From a bacterium (GTDB lineage: Bacteria > Bacillota > Bacilli > Lactobacillales > Streptococcaceae): a stretch of DNA of 64,000 bases. Made by a program: the position numbers and the translations under genes. A model generated the notes under the pieces. The model had not been told where the DNA came from. It saw only the letters and a program-made list of their open reading frames with translations, and did no database searches. Shown one piece after another: positions 18,608-26,563 of this stretch. The stretch spans positions 62,001 through 126,000 of the forward strand of contig CAJNCV010000003.1 in NCBI GenBank assembly GCA_905221385.1. Direction: 5' to 3'. Numbering within the stretch: the first letter of the stretch is position 1; each line of letters starts with the position of its first letter.

Positions 18608-20854
18608 ATGAGTAAAAAAGAAGAGTTATCAGGATTTCAGCTCCTATTATCGAAGATCAAGCGATTGGTCAATGAGGAAGAGAATGACTATGATGATTAC
18701 CATTCGGATGAAGTCGAAGTGAAACCTGTTAGCAAAAAGATGAGGGAACAAAAAGAAATGGTGAGGAAAGCTAGTGAGAGTTTTGAATTACCATTAGAGT
18801 CTGTTTCAGTTATGGAAGTTCTAGAAGCTTTCCAAGAAAAAAATAGTTTAAACATGGCTGAATTGATAAAAAATGTCAGCTTGAGTTTATCGACTAGTGC
18901 CCTCGCTTCACTGAGTGATTTCATCGCCGATTCTTATAGTGAATCTTATAGTCAAAGTATTTCTGAAAAGGGCTACTCTTTGCGTAATTCAATGTCTGCT
19001 TCTTACTCGATTAGTGATTCTTTTTCAGTGTCAGAATCTCTCTCAGTTTCTTCTGTTGAAGAATCTATGAGCCATAGTTTATATATCTCTGATTCAGAAA
19101 GCTTATTGTCTAGCCAAAGTGCTAGTGTAGCAGAGTTAGAATCACTTAGTGTTTCGCAGTCTTTGTCAGTTAGTGCTTCTTTGTCAGAAAGTGAAGAAAC
19201 GAGCACTTTAGAATCGAAAGAAACCTCTGTTTCTGCCTCTATCTCAGATGGCAGTTCAGACCCTGTCTCAGAAAGCGAAAGCTACAGTGATTCAGTTTCA
19301 CAAGAACATATCAACTCTGTTTCCCTCAGCACTATGGATTCTGTTTCAGAGAGTGAGGAATTGAGCATTTTAGAATCAGAATCGATTTCTGAAGCTTCTT
19401 CAGATCATGTCTCAGAAATCGAAAGCTACAGTGATTCAGTTTCACAAGAACATATCAACTCTGTTTCCCTCAGCACTATGGATTCTGTTTCAGAGAGTGA
19501 GGAATTGAGCATTTTAGAATCAGAATCGATTTCTGAAGCTTCTTCAGATCATGTCTCAGAAATCGAAAGCTACAGTGATTCAGTTTCACAAGAACATATC
19601 AACTCTGTTTCCCTCAGCACTATGGATTCTGTTTCAGAGAGTGAGGAATTGAGCATTTTAGAATCAGAATCGCTTTCTGATAGTGTTTCAGATTTTGTCT
19701 CAGAAAGCGAAAGCTACAGTGATTCAGTTTTACAAGAACATATCAACTCTGTTTCCCTCAGCACTATGGATTCTGTTTCAGAGAGTGAGGAATTGAGCAT
19801 TTTAGAATCAGAATCGATTTCTGAAGATTCTTCAGATCATATCTCAGAAAGCGAAAGCTACAGTGAATCAGCTTCACAAGAACATATCGCCTTCGTTTCC
19901 CTCAGCACTATGGATTCTGTTTCCGAGAGTGAGGAACCAAGCATTTTAGAATCAGAATCGATTTCTGACAGTGTTTCAGATTTTGTCTCAGAAAGCGAAA
20001 GCTACAGTGAATCAGAATCGCAACAAGTTATCGCCTCTGTTTCCCTCAGCACTATGGATTCTGTTTCCGAGAGTGAAGAAGCAAGCATTTTAGAATCAGA
20101 ATCGATTTCTGACAGTGTTTCAGATTTTGTCTCAGAAAGCGAAAGCTACAGTGAATCAGTATCACAAGAACTTATCGCCTCCGTTTCCATCAGCACTATG
20201 GATTCTGTTTCCGAGAGTGAAGAAGCAAGCATTTTAGAATCAGAATCGATTTCTGACAGTGTTTCAGATCATGTCTCAGAAAGCGAAAGCTACAGTGAAT
20301 CAGTTTCACAAGAAGATATCACCTCTGTTTCCCTCAGCACTATGGATTCTGTTTCCGAGAGTGAAGAAGCAAGCATTTTAGAATCAGAATCGATTTCTGA
20401 AGATTCTTCAGATTATGTCTCAGAAAGCGAAAGCTACAGTGAATCAGCTTCACAACACTTCAGCGATTCTGTTTCGTTCAGCGCCTCAGACCTTATCTCA
20501 GAGAGTGAGGAAGTTAGTGTTTCAGAAAGTGAGGAAATATTTATTACCGAATCTATCTTTGATAGTTCTTCAGATGAAGTGGATTCAAAACATCTAGTTA
20601 ATTTAGTAGAATTTGAAGATAATGTAGGTAAGTTTGTGGATGAGACAAATCCCCCGGCAGCTCTGCCAACGGAGGATTTGGAGAATGAAAATTCATGGAT
20701 GGGGCAAGAGAGGGAAGAGGATATGCAAAAATCAGCTTCTCAGCAACTATCTCGTGAGTTTAAAAATGTCGTAAGTGGATTATCTGGTTTGAGCTCTATT
20801 ATTCATAACAAGGGCGGAAAGAATCATTCAATAGATAATAATATTTTTGAATAA
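18608..20854 (+). CDS. Serine-rich tandem-repeat protein without signal peptide or anchor
   Basis: This 748-residue protein has a charged N-terminus (1-105, rich in Lys and Glu with DDYHSDEVEV), a short amphipathic stretch (about 70-105), then a long Ser/Glu/Asp region (about 105-660) in which Ser is often every second or third residue. Eight exact-length 48-residue repeats lie within it. The C-terminus (about 660-748) is non-repetitive. I see no KxYKxGKxW accessory-Sec signal, no ordinary signal peptide, no LPXTG and no membrane helix. ATG 18608 is preferred over the in-frame TTG 18587, which lies on the ribosome site itself. The repeats are more acidic than in classic Ser-rich adhesins. It may be a cytosolic partner or substrate of Asp1-3; this is inferred from position and composition. 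Confidence 0.75.
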   Translation: MSKKEELSGFQLLLSKIKRLVNEEENDYDDYHSDEVEVKPVSKKMREQKEMVRKASESFELPLESVSVMEVLEAFQEKNSLNMAELIKNVSLSLSTSALASLSDFIADSYSESYSQSISEKGYSLRNSMSASYSISDSFSVSESLSVSSVEESMSHSLYISDSESLLSSQSASVAELESLSVSQSLSVSASLSESEETSTLESKETSVSASISDGSSDPVSESESYSDSVSQEHINSVSLSTMDSVSESEELSILESESISEASSDHVSEIESYSDSVSQEHINSVSLSTMDSVSESEELSILESESISEASSDHVSEIESYSDSVSQEHINSVSLSTMDSVSESEELSILESESLSDSVSDFVSESESYSDSVLQEHINSVSLSTMDSVSESEELSILESESISEDSSDHISESESYSESASQEHIAFVSLSTMDSVSESEEPSILESESISDSVSDFVSESESYSESESQQVIASVSLSTMDSVSESEEASILESESISDSVSDFVSESESYSESVSQELIASVSISTMDSVSESEEASILESESISDSVSDHVSESESYSESVSQEDITSVSLSTMDSVSESEEASILESESISEDSSDYVSESESYSESASQHFSDSVSFSASDLISESEEVSVSESEEIFITESIFDSSSDEVDSKHLVNLVEFEDNVGKFVDETNPPAALPTEDLENENSWMGQEREEDMQKSASQQLSREFKNVVSGLSGLSSIIHNKGGKNHSIDNNIFE
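19240..20460 (+). repeat. Eight in-frame 144-bp tandem repeats in the serine-rich gene
   Basis: The marker ACTATGGATTCTG recurs at 19331, 19475, 19619, 19763, 19907, 20051, 20195 and 20339, each exactly 144 bases apart (48 codons). The units starting at 19331 and 19475 are identical across the full period. Later units diverge, for example IN-SVSL to IA-SVSL and EELS to EEAS. The outer edges are approximate. The upstream copies are the most alike, which suggests recent expansion at that end by recombination or slippage. Confidence 0.95.
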
Positions 20855-20894
20855 TAACAATCTAAATTATAAAGAAAAAATAAAAGGAGTCGTC

Positions 20895-22070
20895 ATGATT
20901 AGAAATTTTTTGTCAAATAGCGGGAAAGGTTTAGGAACAACAGATGTTCTTCCAGTTGGTGAATTTCGTGGAGGGGTATTACACGGGAAAATCGACTATA
21001 AAACAGTGCCACTGGGTTTTTATGATTTATTAGAGCAAGCTAAGCCGATTAGTTCAAGAGACTATAATGAAGATTTGAATTTGATTCAATCCATGGGCTT
21101 TAATGCTTATCGCCTCTCTATCTCTTGGGCTCGCCTATTTCCAACAGGAGAAGAGTTAGAACCAAGTGAGGAAGGATTGAAGTACTATGAAACAATCATT
21201 GACGAAGTTCTGAAAAAAGATATCGAACCAATTGTTACGCTCAGCCATTTTGATATCCCTCTTAATCTACATGAAAAGTATGGTGCTTGGAGAAATCGTA
21301 AGATGATTGAACTTTTTGAGCGCTATGCAGAAGCTGTTTTCCATCACTTTAAAGATAAGGTGAGATACTGGATTACATTCAATGAGTTTAATGTTTTGCA
21401 CCATTTACCATTTTTGGGTGGAGGATTATTATTTGAAAATAGAGATAATCGGGAACAGCTGATTTGGCAAGCGGCTCATTATCAATTGGTTGCTTCTGCT
21501 CGTGTCGTTCAATTAGGTAAAACAATCAACCCAGAGTTTCAATTTGGCGGAATGCTTGTTGTCAGTCAAAACTATAGCCAGCAAATTGACAATGCTATAG
21601 ATGCTATGGAAGCTGAAGTTAAGAATCGTGAAAATTATTTATTTACGGATGTTCAAGTTCGTGGTTACTATCCGAACCATTTCTTGCGTCGCTTGGAGCG
21701 TGAACAGATTTCTTTAGATATTACAGACGAAGACCTTTCCAGCTTAAATAGAGGTACAGTTGATTTTATAAGCTTTAGTTATCATGCATCCAATAACTCT
21801 GAAGAAGTTTTTGCTGAGAAGTATGTAGCTGAGACTAGCACAAAAAAATCAGCTGATCCAGTTGGCCTTCGTTTGGTTATGAATGGTCTATATGACCGTT
21901 ACCAAAAAGCATTGTTTGTCGTAGAAGATGAATTAGTTTTAGGCGGTCCAGATAACTCTGTTATGGAAGAATTGCAAACAAATATTCAAGAAATCATTAA
22001 AACAGTAGAGTTTGATGGTGTTGAACTCTTAGGTTATACACCTCTCAGCTGGGTGGAACTTGATTTTTAA
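20895..22070 (+). CDS. GH1-like protein, shortened and with a degenerate active site
   Basis: This 391-residue protein is clearly derived from GH1 6-phospho-beta-glycosidases (usual length 450-480): MGFNAYRLSISWARLFPTG, LSHFDIP, KYGAWRNRKM and the acid/base motif TFNEF (Glu164). The nucleophile Glu344 is kept, but the signature ENG becomes EDE. The N-terminal QxEG region is replaced by GVLHGKIDY. The C-terminus stops at GYTPLSWVELDF, so the family's last 60 or so residues, including the phosphate-binding SxKRYG region, are missing. It may be a binding protein or a weak enzyme. ATG 20895 has the AAAGGAG site and lies 40 bases after the serine-rich gene, so it is probably co-transcribed with it. 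Confidence 0.8.
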   Translation: MIRNFLSNSGKGLGTTDVLPVGEFRGGVLHGKIDYKTVPLGFYDLLEQAKPISSRDYNEDLNLIQSMGFNAYRLSISWARLFPTGEELEPSEEGLKYYETIIDEVLKKDIEPIVTLSHFDIPLNLHEKYGAWRNRKMIELFERYAEAVFHHFKDKVRYWITFNEFNVLHHLPFLGGGLLFENRDNREQLIWQAAHYQLVASARVVQLGKTINPEFQFGGMLVVSQNYSQQIDNAIDAMEAEVKNRENYLFTDVQVRGYYPNHFLRRLEREQISLDITDEDLSSLNRGTVDFISFSYHASNNSEEVFAEKYVAETSTKKSADPVGLRLVMNGLYDRYQKALFVVEDELVLGGPDNSVMEELQTNIQEIIKTVEFDGVELLGYTPLSWVELDF

Positions 22071-22114
22071 AGTAAATTGAAACTACACTATTGAATATTA
22101 CCTCGAAAATTAGA

Positions 22115-23115
22115 GGCTCTTTGTCAACTGTAGTAGGTTGGAGTCAGCTAGGATCTAGAAAGGACGAATTTCGTCCTTTCTTTTTTGATGTTTAGAGCGA
22201 TGAAGATTCTTTTTCTGAAGTTTTCAAAGTTCCAAAAACCAAAGGCATTTCGTTTGATGAGTTTAATGAGATTATTAGTTGCTTCCAATTTGGCGTTGGA
22301 ATAAGGTAATTGGAGGGCGTTGACAATCTTCTCTTTATCCTTGAGGAAGGTTTTAAAGACCGTCTGAAAAAGAGGATGAACCTGCTTTAGATTGTCTTTG
22401 ATGAGTCCGAAAAATTTGTCAGACTCCTTGTTCTGAAAGTGAAAAAGCAAGAGCTGGTAGAGATGATAGTGGTGTTTCAAGTCTTCTGAATAGCCCAAAA
22501 GCTTATCTAGAATTTCTTTATTCGTCAAGTGCATACGAAAAGTAGGGCGATAAAATCGCTTATCACTCAGTTTACGGCTATCCTGTTGAATGAGTTTCCA
22601 GTAGCGCTTGATAGCCTTGTATTCATGAGATTTCCGATCAAACTGATTCATGATTTGGACCCGCACACGGCATATAGCACGGCTAAGATGTTAAACAATG
22701 TGAAAACGATCTAGAACGATTTTAGCATTTGGGAGTGAAACAGTCTGGTAGACTGTTTCAGCCTGAGCCTAGAAATTCGAAAGCGAAGTCGTTTAGCCAA
22801 GTCATGGATATCCATCGTAATGATTTTCACCTGATAGCGAACGGTTCGATTGTATCGCAGGAAGTGATTTCGGATAATAACTTGTGTTCTTCCTTCAAGA
22901 ACAGTGATGATATTGAGATTGTGAAAATCTTACACAATAAAACTCATTTTTTGTTTAGTAAAGGCGTACTCGTCCCAAGACATAATCTCTGGCAGACGAG
23001 AAAAATCATACTTGAAGTGAAAATTATTGAGCTTACGAATGACAGTTGAAGTTGAAATGGACAGTTTTAAGAGTGAAATCTCTAATTTCATAATCTGTAG
23101 GCAAACGCTTGCATT
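22115..23115 (-). mobile_element. Decayed IS1167-like element (ISL3 family), truncated
   Basis: The end at 22115 begins GGCTCTTTGTCAACTG, typical of ISL3-family ends. The transposase frame runs on the minus strand: the last 172 codons are open (22148-22666), and conserved blocks upstream (WDEYAFTKQKMSF, NIITVLEGRTQ, IVLDRFHIV) are interrupted by in-frame stops and a lost segment. No matching opposite end is seen near 23115, so the 5' part of the transposase gene is gone. The element cannot move by itself. It marks the boundary between the asp cluster and the ABC exporter. Confidence 0.85.
22148..23110 (-). pseudogene. IS1167-type transposase pseudogene
   Basis: Reading the minus strand from about 23110, the transposase can be followed in pieces: KLSISTSTVIRKLNNF, then SWDEYAFTKQKMSF with a stop, HNLNIITVLEGRTQ, then VKIITMDIHDLAK with a deletion and frame change, KIVLDRFHIV with a stop, and finally an intact C-terminal part from QIMNQFDRKSHEYK to the end. 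At least two stop codons plus a deletion make it non-functional. Confidence 0.85.
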
Positions 23116-23137
23116 CCGTTTTTTATTGGACTATAAT
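23109..23137 (+). promoter_or_regulatory. Possible promoter of the ABC-2 exporter at the IS border
   Basis: TTGCAT (23109-23114), 17 bases and TATAAT (23132-23137) form a plausible promoter. The -35 falls in the remnant of the insertion sequence and the -10 just outside it, so the decayed element may supply part of the promoter. The leader would be about 110 bases. Confidence 0.45.
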
Positions 23138-23252
23138 AGGTTGGTATAAAGGCTTCTGTAATAATAAAATGTAGAGGGTTTAGAAAGTAAGGATTTAGAA
23201 TTTTTGTAGTCAAAAATACAATGTTGCTATTCCTTGCGATAGGGAGAGATTT

Positions 23253-24245
23253 ATGGCAATGATAGAAGTGGAACATCTTCAGAAAAATTTTGTGAAGACA
23301 GTAAAGGAACCTGGATTAAAGGGGGCTTTGCGCTCCTTTATTCATCCTGAAAAGCAGACCTTTGAAGCGGTCAAGGATTTGACTTTTGAGGTACCCAAGG
23401 GCCAAATTCTAGGTTTTATCGGCGCAAATGGTGCTGGGAAGTCAACAACCATCAAAATGCTGACAGGAATTTTGAAACCGACATCTGGTTTTTGTAGAAT
23501 TAACGGCAAGATTCCGCAGGACAATCGTCAAGACTATGTCAAGGATATCGGGGTTGTCTTTGGACAACGAACCCAGCTATGGTGGGATCTGGCCCTGCAA
23601 GAAACCTACACGGTCTTGAAAGAGATTTACGATGTGCCAGACTCGCTCTTTCATAAGCGCATGGACTTTTTGAATGAAGTCTTGGATTTGAAGGAATTTA
23701 TCAAGGACCCCGTGCGGACTCTTTCACTTGGCCAACGGATGCGGGCGGACATTGCGGCTTCCTTGCTCCACAATCCTAAGGTTCTCTTTTTAGATGAGCC
23801 AACCATTGGTTTGGACGTTTCGGTCAAGGATAACATTCGTCGGGCAATTACTCAGATCAATCAAGAGGAAGAAACAACCATCCTCTTGACCACTCATGAC
23901 TTGAGTGATATTGAGCAACTCTGTGATCGGATTTTCATGATTGATAGGGGGCAAGAGATTTTTGATGGAACGGTTAGCCAGCTCAAGGAGACCTTTGGCA
24001 AGATGAAGACTCTTTCCTTTGAACTGGTGCCAGGGCAAAGTCATCTTGTCTCTCACTATGAAGGCTTGCCTGATATGACTATTGATAGAAAAGGAAATAG
24101 GCTCAACATTCAATTCGATAGTTCCCGCTACCAGACGGCTAATATTATCAAGCAAACCTTGTCTGATTTTGAAATCCGTGATTTGAAGATGGTGGATACG
24201 GATATTGAGGATATTATCCGTCGCTTCTACCGAAAGGAGCTCTAA
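23253..24245 (+). CDS. ABC-2 exporter, ATP-binding subunit
   Basis: This 330-residue nucleotide-binding protein powers a transporter with the two permeases that follow. Motifs are Walker A GANGAGKST (about residue 58), signature LSLGQRMRAD (about 154), Walker B VLFLDEPTIGLD (about 176) and the H-loop TTHD (about 214). The N-terminal KTVKEPGLKGALRSF region and a C-terminal regulatory domain of about 90 residues are typical of the COG4586 group. The substrate is unknown. ATG 23253 follows GGGAGAG. It is adjacent to and co-transcribed with the permeases. Confidence 0.92.
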   Translation: MAMIEVEHLQKNFVKTVKEPGLKGALRSFIHPEKQTFEAVKDLTFEVPKGQILGFIGANGAGKSTTIKMLTGILKPTSGFCRINGKIPQDNRQDYVKDIGVVFGQRTQLWWDLALQETYTVLKEIYDVPDSLFHKRMDFLNEVLDLKEFIKDPVRTLSLGQRMRADIAASLLHNPKVLFLDEPTIGLDVSVKDNIRRAITQINQEEETTILLTTHDLSDIEQLCDRIFMIDRGQEIFDGTVSQLKETFGKMKTLSFELVPGQSHLVSHYEGLPDMTIDRKGNRLNIQFDSSRYQTANIIKQTLSDFEIRDLKMVDTDIEDIIRRFYRKEL

Positions 24246-24246
24246 G

Positions 24247-25065
24247 ATGGTCAAATTGTGGAGACGTTATAAACCCTTTATCAATGCAGGGATTCAGGAG
24301 TTGATTACCTATCGAGTCAACTTTATTCTCTATCGGATTGGTGATGTCATGGGTGCTTTTGTTGCTTTTTATCTTTGGAAGGCAGTATTCGATTCGTCGC
24401 AAGAGTCTTTGATTCAGGGCTTCAGTATGGCAGATATTACCCTCTACATCATCATGAGTTTTGTGACTAATCTTTTGACCAAGTCGGATTCTTCCTTTAT
24501 GATTGGAGAGGAGGTCAAGGATGGTTCCATTATCATGCGTTTGTTGCGACCAGTGCATTTTGCGGCCTCTTACCTCTTCACTGAGCTTGGCTCCAAGTGG
24601 TTGATTTTTATCTCTGTTGGACTGCCATTTTTAAGTGTCATTGTCTTGATGAAAATCTTATCTGGGCAAAGGGGTATAGAAGTACTGGGATTAACTATCC
24701 TTTATCTCTTTAGCTTGACGCTGGCCTATCTGATTAACTTTTTCTTTAATATCTGCTTTGGATTTTCAGCCTTTGTATTTAAAAATCTATGGGGTTCCAA
24801 TCTACTCAAGACTTCTATAGTGGCTTTTATGTCTGGAAGTCTGATTCCCTTGGCTTTCTTTCCAAAGATTGTTTCAGATATCCTGTCCTTCTTGCCTTTT
24901 TCATCCTTGATTTACACTCCGGTCATGATTATCGTTGGGAAATATGATGCCAGTCAGATTCTTCAGGCGCTTTTGCTACAGTTTTTCTGGCTCTTAGTGA
25001 TGGTGGGCTTATCTCAGTTGATTTGGAAACGAGTCCAGTCTTTCATCACCATTCAAGGAGGTTAG
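24247..25065 (+). CDS. ABC-2 exporter permease 1
   Basis: This 272-residue protein has six predicted membrane helices and the conserved start WRRYKPFINAGIQELITYRVNF, typical of the COG4587 permease family. It starts one base after the ATPase stop codon, and the ribosome site AAAGGAG lies inside the end of that gene. An earlier in-frame start inside the ATPase gene is unlikely. It pairs with the next gene as a heterodimeric channel. Confidence 0.9.
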   Translation: MVKLWRRYKPFINAGIQELITYRVNFILYRIGDVMGAFVAFYLWKAVFDSSQESLIQGFSMADITLYIIMSFVTNLLTKSDSSFMIGEEVKDGSIIMRLLRPVHFAASYLFTELGSKWLIFISVGLPFLSVIVLMKILSGQRGIEVLGLTILYLFSLTLAYLINFFFNICFGFSAFVFKNLWGSNLLKTSIVAFMSGSLIPLAFFPKIVSDILSFLPFSSLIYTPVMIIVGKYDASQILQALLLQFFWLLVMVGLSQLIWKRVQSFITIQGG

Positions 25066-25066
25066 T

Positions 25067-25852
25067 ATGAAAAAATATCAGCGTATGCATCTGATTTTTA
25101 TCAGACAATACATCAAGCAAATCATGGAATATAAGGTTGATTTTGTGGTTGGCGTGCTAGGAGTTTTTCTGACCCAAGGCTTGAACCTCTTGTTTCTCAA
25201 TGTCATCTTTCAACACATTCCATCCCTAGAAGGCTGGACCTTTCAAGAGATTGCTTTTATCTATGGATTTTCCTTGATTCCCAAGGGACTGGACCATCTC
25301 TTTTTTGACAATCTCTGGGCACTGGGGCAACGATTGGTGAGAAAGGGAGAGTTTGATAAGTATCTGACTCGTCCTATCAATCCTCTCTTCCACATCCTAG
25401 TCGAGACCTTTCAGATTGATGCCTTGGGTGAACTTCTGGTCGGTGGCATTTTACTAGCGACTACGGTTACTAGCATTGCTTGGACTCTTCCCAAATTCCT
25501 GCTTTTCCTAGTCTGCATTCCTTTTGCGACCTTGATTTATACTTCTTTGAAAATCGCGACAGCCAGTATCGCTTTTTGGACCAAGCAGTCAGGTGCTATG
25601 ATTTACATTTTCTATATGTTCAATGATTTTGCCAAATATCCAATTTCCATCTACAATTCGCTTCTTCGATGGTTGATTAGCTTTATCGTGCCTTTTGCTT
25701 TTACGGCCTACTATCCTGCCAGCTATTTCTTGCAGGACAAGGATGGGCTCTTTAATATCGGAGGTTTGATACTAATTTCCCTTGTCTTATTTGTCATTTC
25801 TTTGAAACTATGGGACAAGGGCTTGGATGCCTACGAAAGTGCGGGTTCGTAA
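25067..25852 (+). CDS. ABC-2 exporter permease 2
   Basis: This 261-residue membrane protein with about six helices matches the COG3694 permease family (QYIKQIMEYKVDF at the start; LTRPINPLFH in the first cytosolic loop). It begins one base after permease 1, behind AAGGAGG. By family this three-gene set is an exporter of unknown substrate. Confidence 0.9.
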   Translation: MKKYQRMHLIFIRQYIKQIMEYKVDFVVGVLGVFLTQGLNLLFLNVIFQHIPSLEGWTFQEIAFIYGFSLIPKGLDHLFFDNLWALGQRLVRKGEFDKYLTRPINPLFHILVETFQIDALGELLVGGILLATTVTSIAWTLPKFLLFLVCIPFATLIYTSLKIATASIAFWTKQSGAMIYIFYMFNDFAKYPISIYNSLLRWLISFIVPFAFTAYYPASYFLQDKDGLFNIGGLILISLVLFVISLKLWDKGLDAYESAGS

Positions 25853-25912
25853 AAGGCAGAATCTCAAAGCCTTGTCTCAGGACAGGCTTTGTCTAATTAA
25901 GATGAAAATTTC

Positions 25913-25940
25913 TTGACATCTATTCTCAGAGTGCTATACT
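25913..25940 (+). promoter_or_regulatory. Promoter of tRNA-Thr
   Basis: TTGACA (25913-25918), a 16-base spacer and TATACT (25935-25940) place the start a few bases before the tRNA at 25953, as expected for a strong stable-RNA promoter. Confidence 0.75.
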
Positions 25941-25952
25941 AAAAGGGTAATC

Positions 25953-26025
25953 GCCGATTTAGCTCAGTTGGTAGAGCAACGCACTCGTAACGCGTAGGTC
26001 ACAGGTTCGATCCCTGCAATCGGCA
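25953..26025 (+). tRNA. tRNA-Thr (anticodon CGT)
   Basis: This 73-base cloverleaf has acceptor arms GCCGATT / AATCGGC plus A73, D-loop AGCTCAGTTGGTAGAGC, anticodon stem ACGCA/CGCGT with loop CTCGTAA giving anticodon CGT, variable AGGTC, and T-arm ACAGGTTCGATCCCTG. The anticodon reads ACG threonine codons. The CCA end is not encoded. Confidence 0.95.
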
Positions 26026-26031
26026 GAATCA

Positions 26032-26056
26032 AGAAGCCCAAACGGGCTTCTTTTTC
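26032..26056 (+). terminator. Terminator after tRNA-Thr
   Basis: The stem AGAAGCCC / GGGCTTCT is followed by a T-run. Confidence 0.9.
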
Positions 26057-26215
26057 TTTTATTACTACTATTTAACCACTTAGACAGAGATATTGACCAG
26101 ATAGGCAAAAGGGCTTGTTCTAGAAAAATTCCTCTGCTATAATGATTCATGTAAGGGCGTGAGGGGTCAATATCAGACAACTCAAGAACCTAAAAAAGAA
26201 AATGGAGACAAAAAA

Positions 26216-26533
26216 ATGAAAAAATTATTGGGCCTTGTATTTTTAGTAGCAGCAGCGCTAGTATTGTATTTCGGTTCTGTTGGATGGCCAAGTTTGGATG
26301 TTAACCTCTGGTCACTCATTCCGGTAGGATTGTTCCTCTATTTCACGCTAGAAAACTTTTTGAAAAGAGACTACAAGGCTAGTCTGATGTGATTGATCAT
26401 TGCCTTTATCATTGCAAATGCTATTTTTGATCTCTTATCCATTTCAAGTGGTTTGGTGATTGGTGCCGGTGTGCTAGCTTGTGTAGGACTTGGCTATCTC
26501 TTTCCTGATAAAGATAAAAAAGAAGGCAAATAA
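26216..26533 (+). pseudogene. Small membrane protein gene interrupted by a TGA codon
   Basis: The 318-base frame would encode 105 residues: two hydrophobic segments, a basic loop (LKRDYKASLM), two more hydrophobic segments and a charged tail DKDKKEGK. An in-frame TGA (26390-26392) stops it after 58 residues. The next codons keep the same frame and remain membrane-like (LIIAFIIANAIFDLL) to a natural TAA at 26531. From memory of the pneumococcal orthologue the codon is TGG (Trp), so a single base change explains it. The ribosome site is AATGGAGA. The first half alone may still be made. Function unknown. Confidence 0.8.
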
Positions 26534-26563
26534 AAAGTCTCGAGAAATCTCGAGACTTTTTTT
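26532..26563. terminator. Bidirectional terminator
   Basis: The perfect stem AAAGTCTCGAG / CTCGAGACTTT has A-runs and T-runs on both sides. It sits between two convergent genes and touches the stop codon of the amidase. Confidence 0.9.

Noticed and set aside
19240..20460. CRISPR array
   Set aside because: The repeats are 144 bp with no unique spacers, are in frame and encode protein. They are a coding tandem repeat.
18608..20854. Serine-rich gene as a standard surface adhesin
   Set aside because: There is no signal peptide of either kind and no LPXTG motif, so I list it as anchorless.
22729..23049. Plus-strand open frame of 106 codons
   Set aside because: It lies antisense within the decayed IS1167 transposase and resembles no protein.
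23099..23112. cre site before the ABC exporter (GGCAAACGCTTGCA)
   Set aside because: It falls inside former transposase coding sequence and matches the consensus poorly at three positions.
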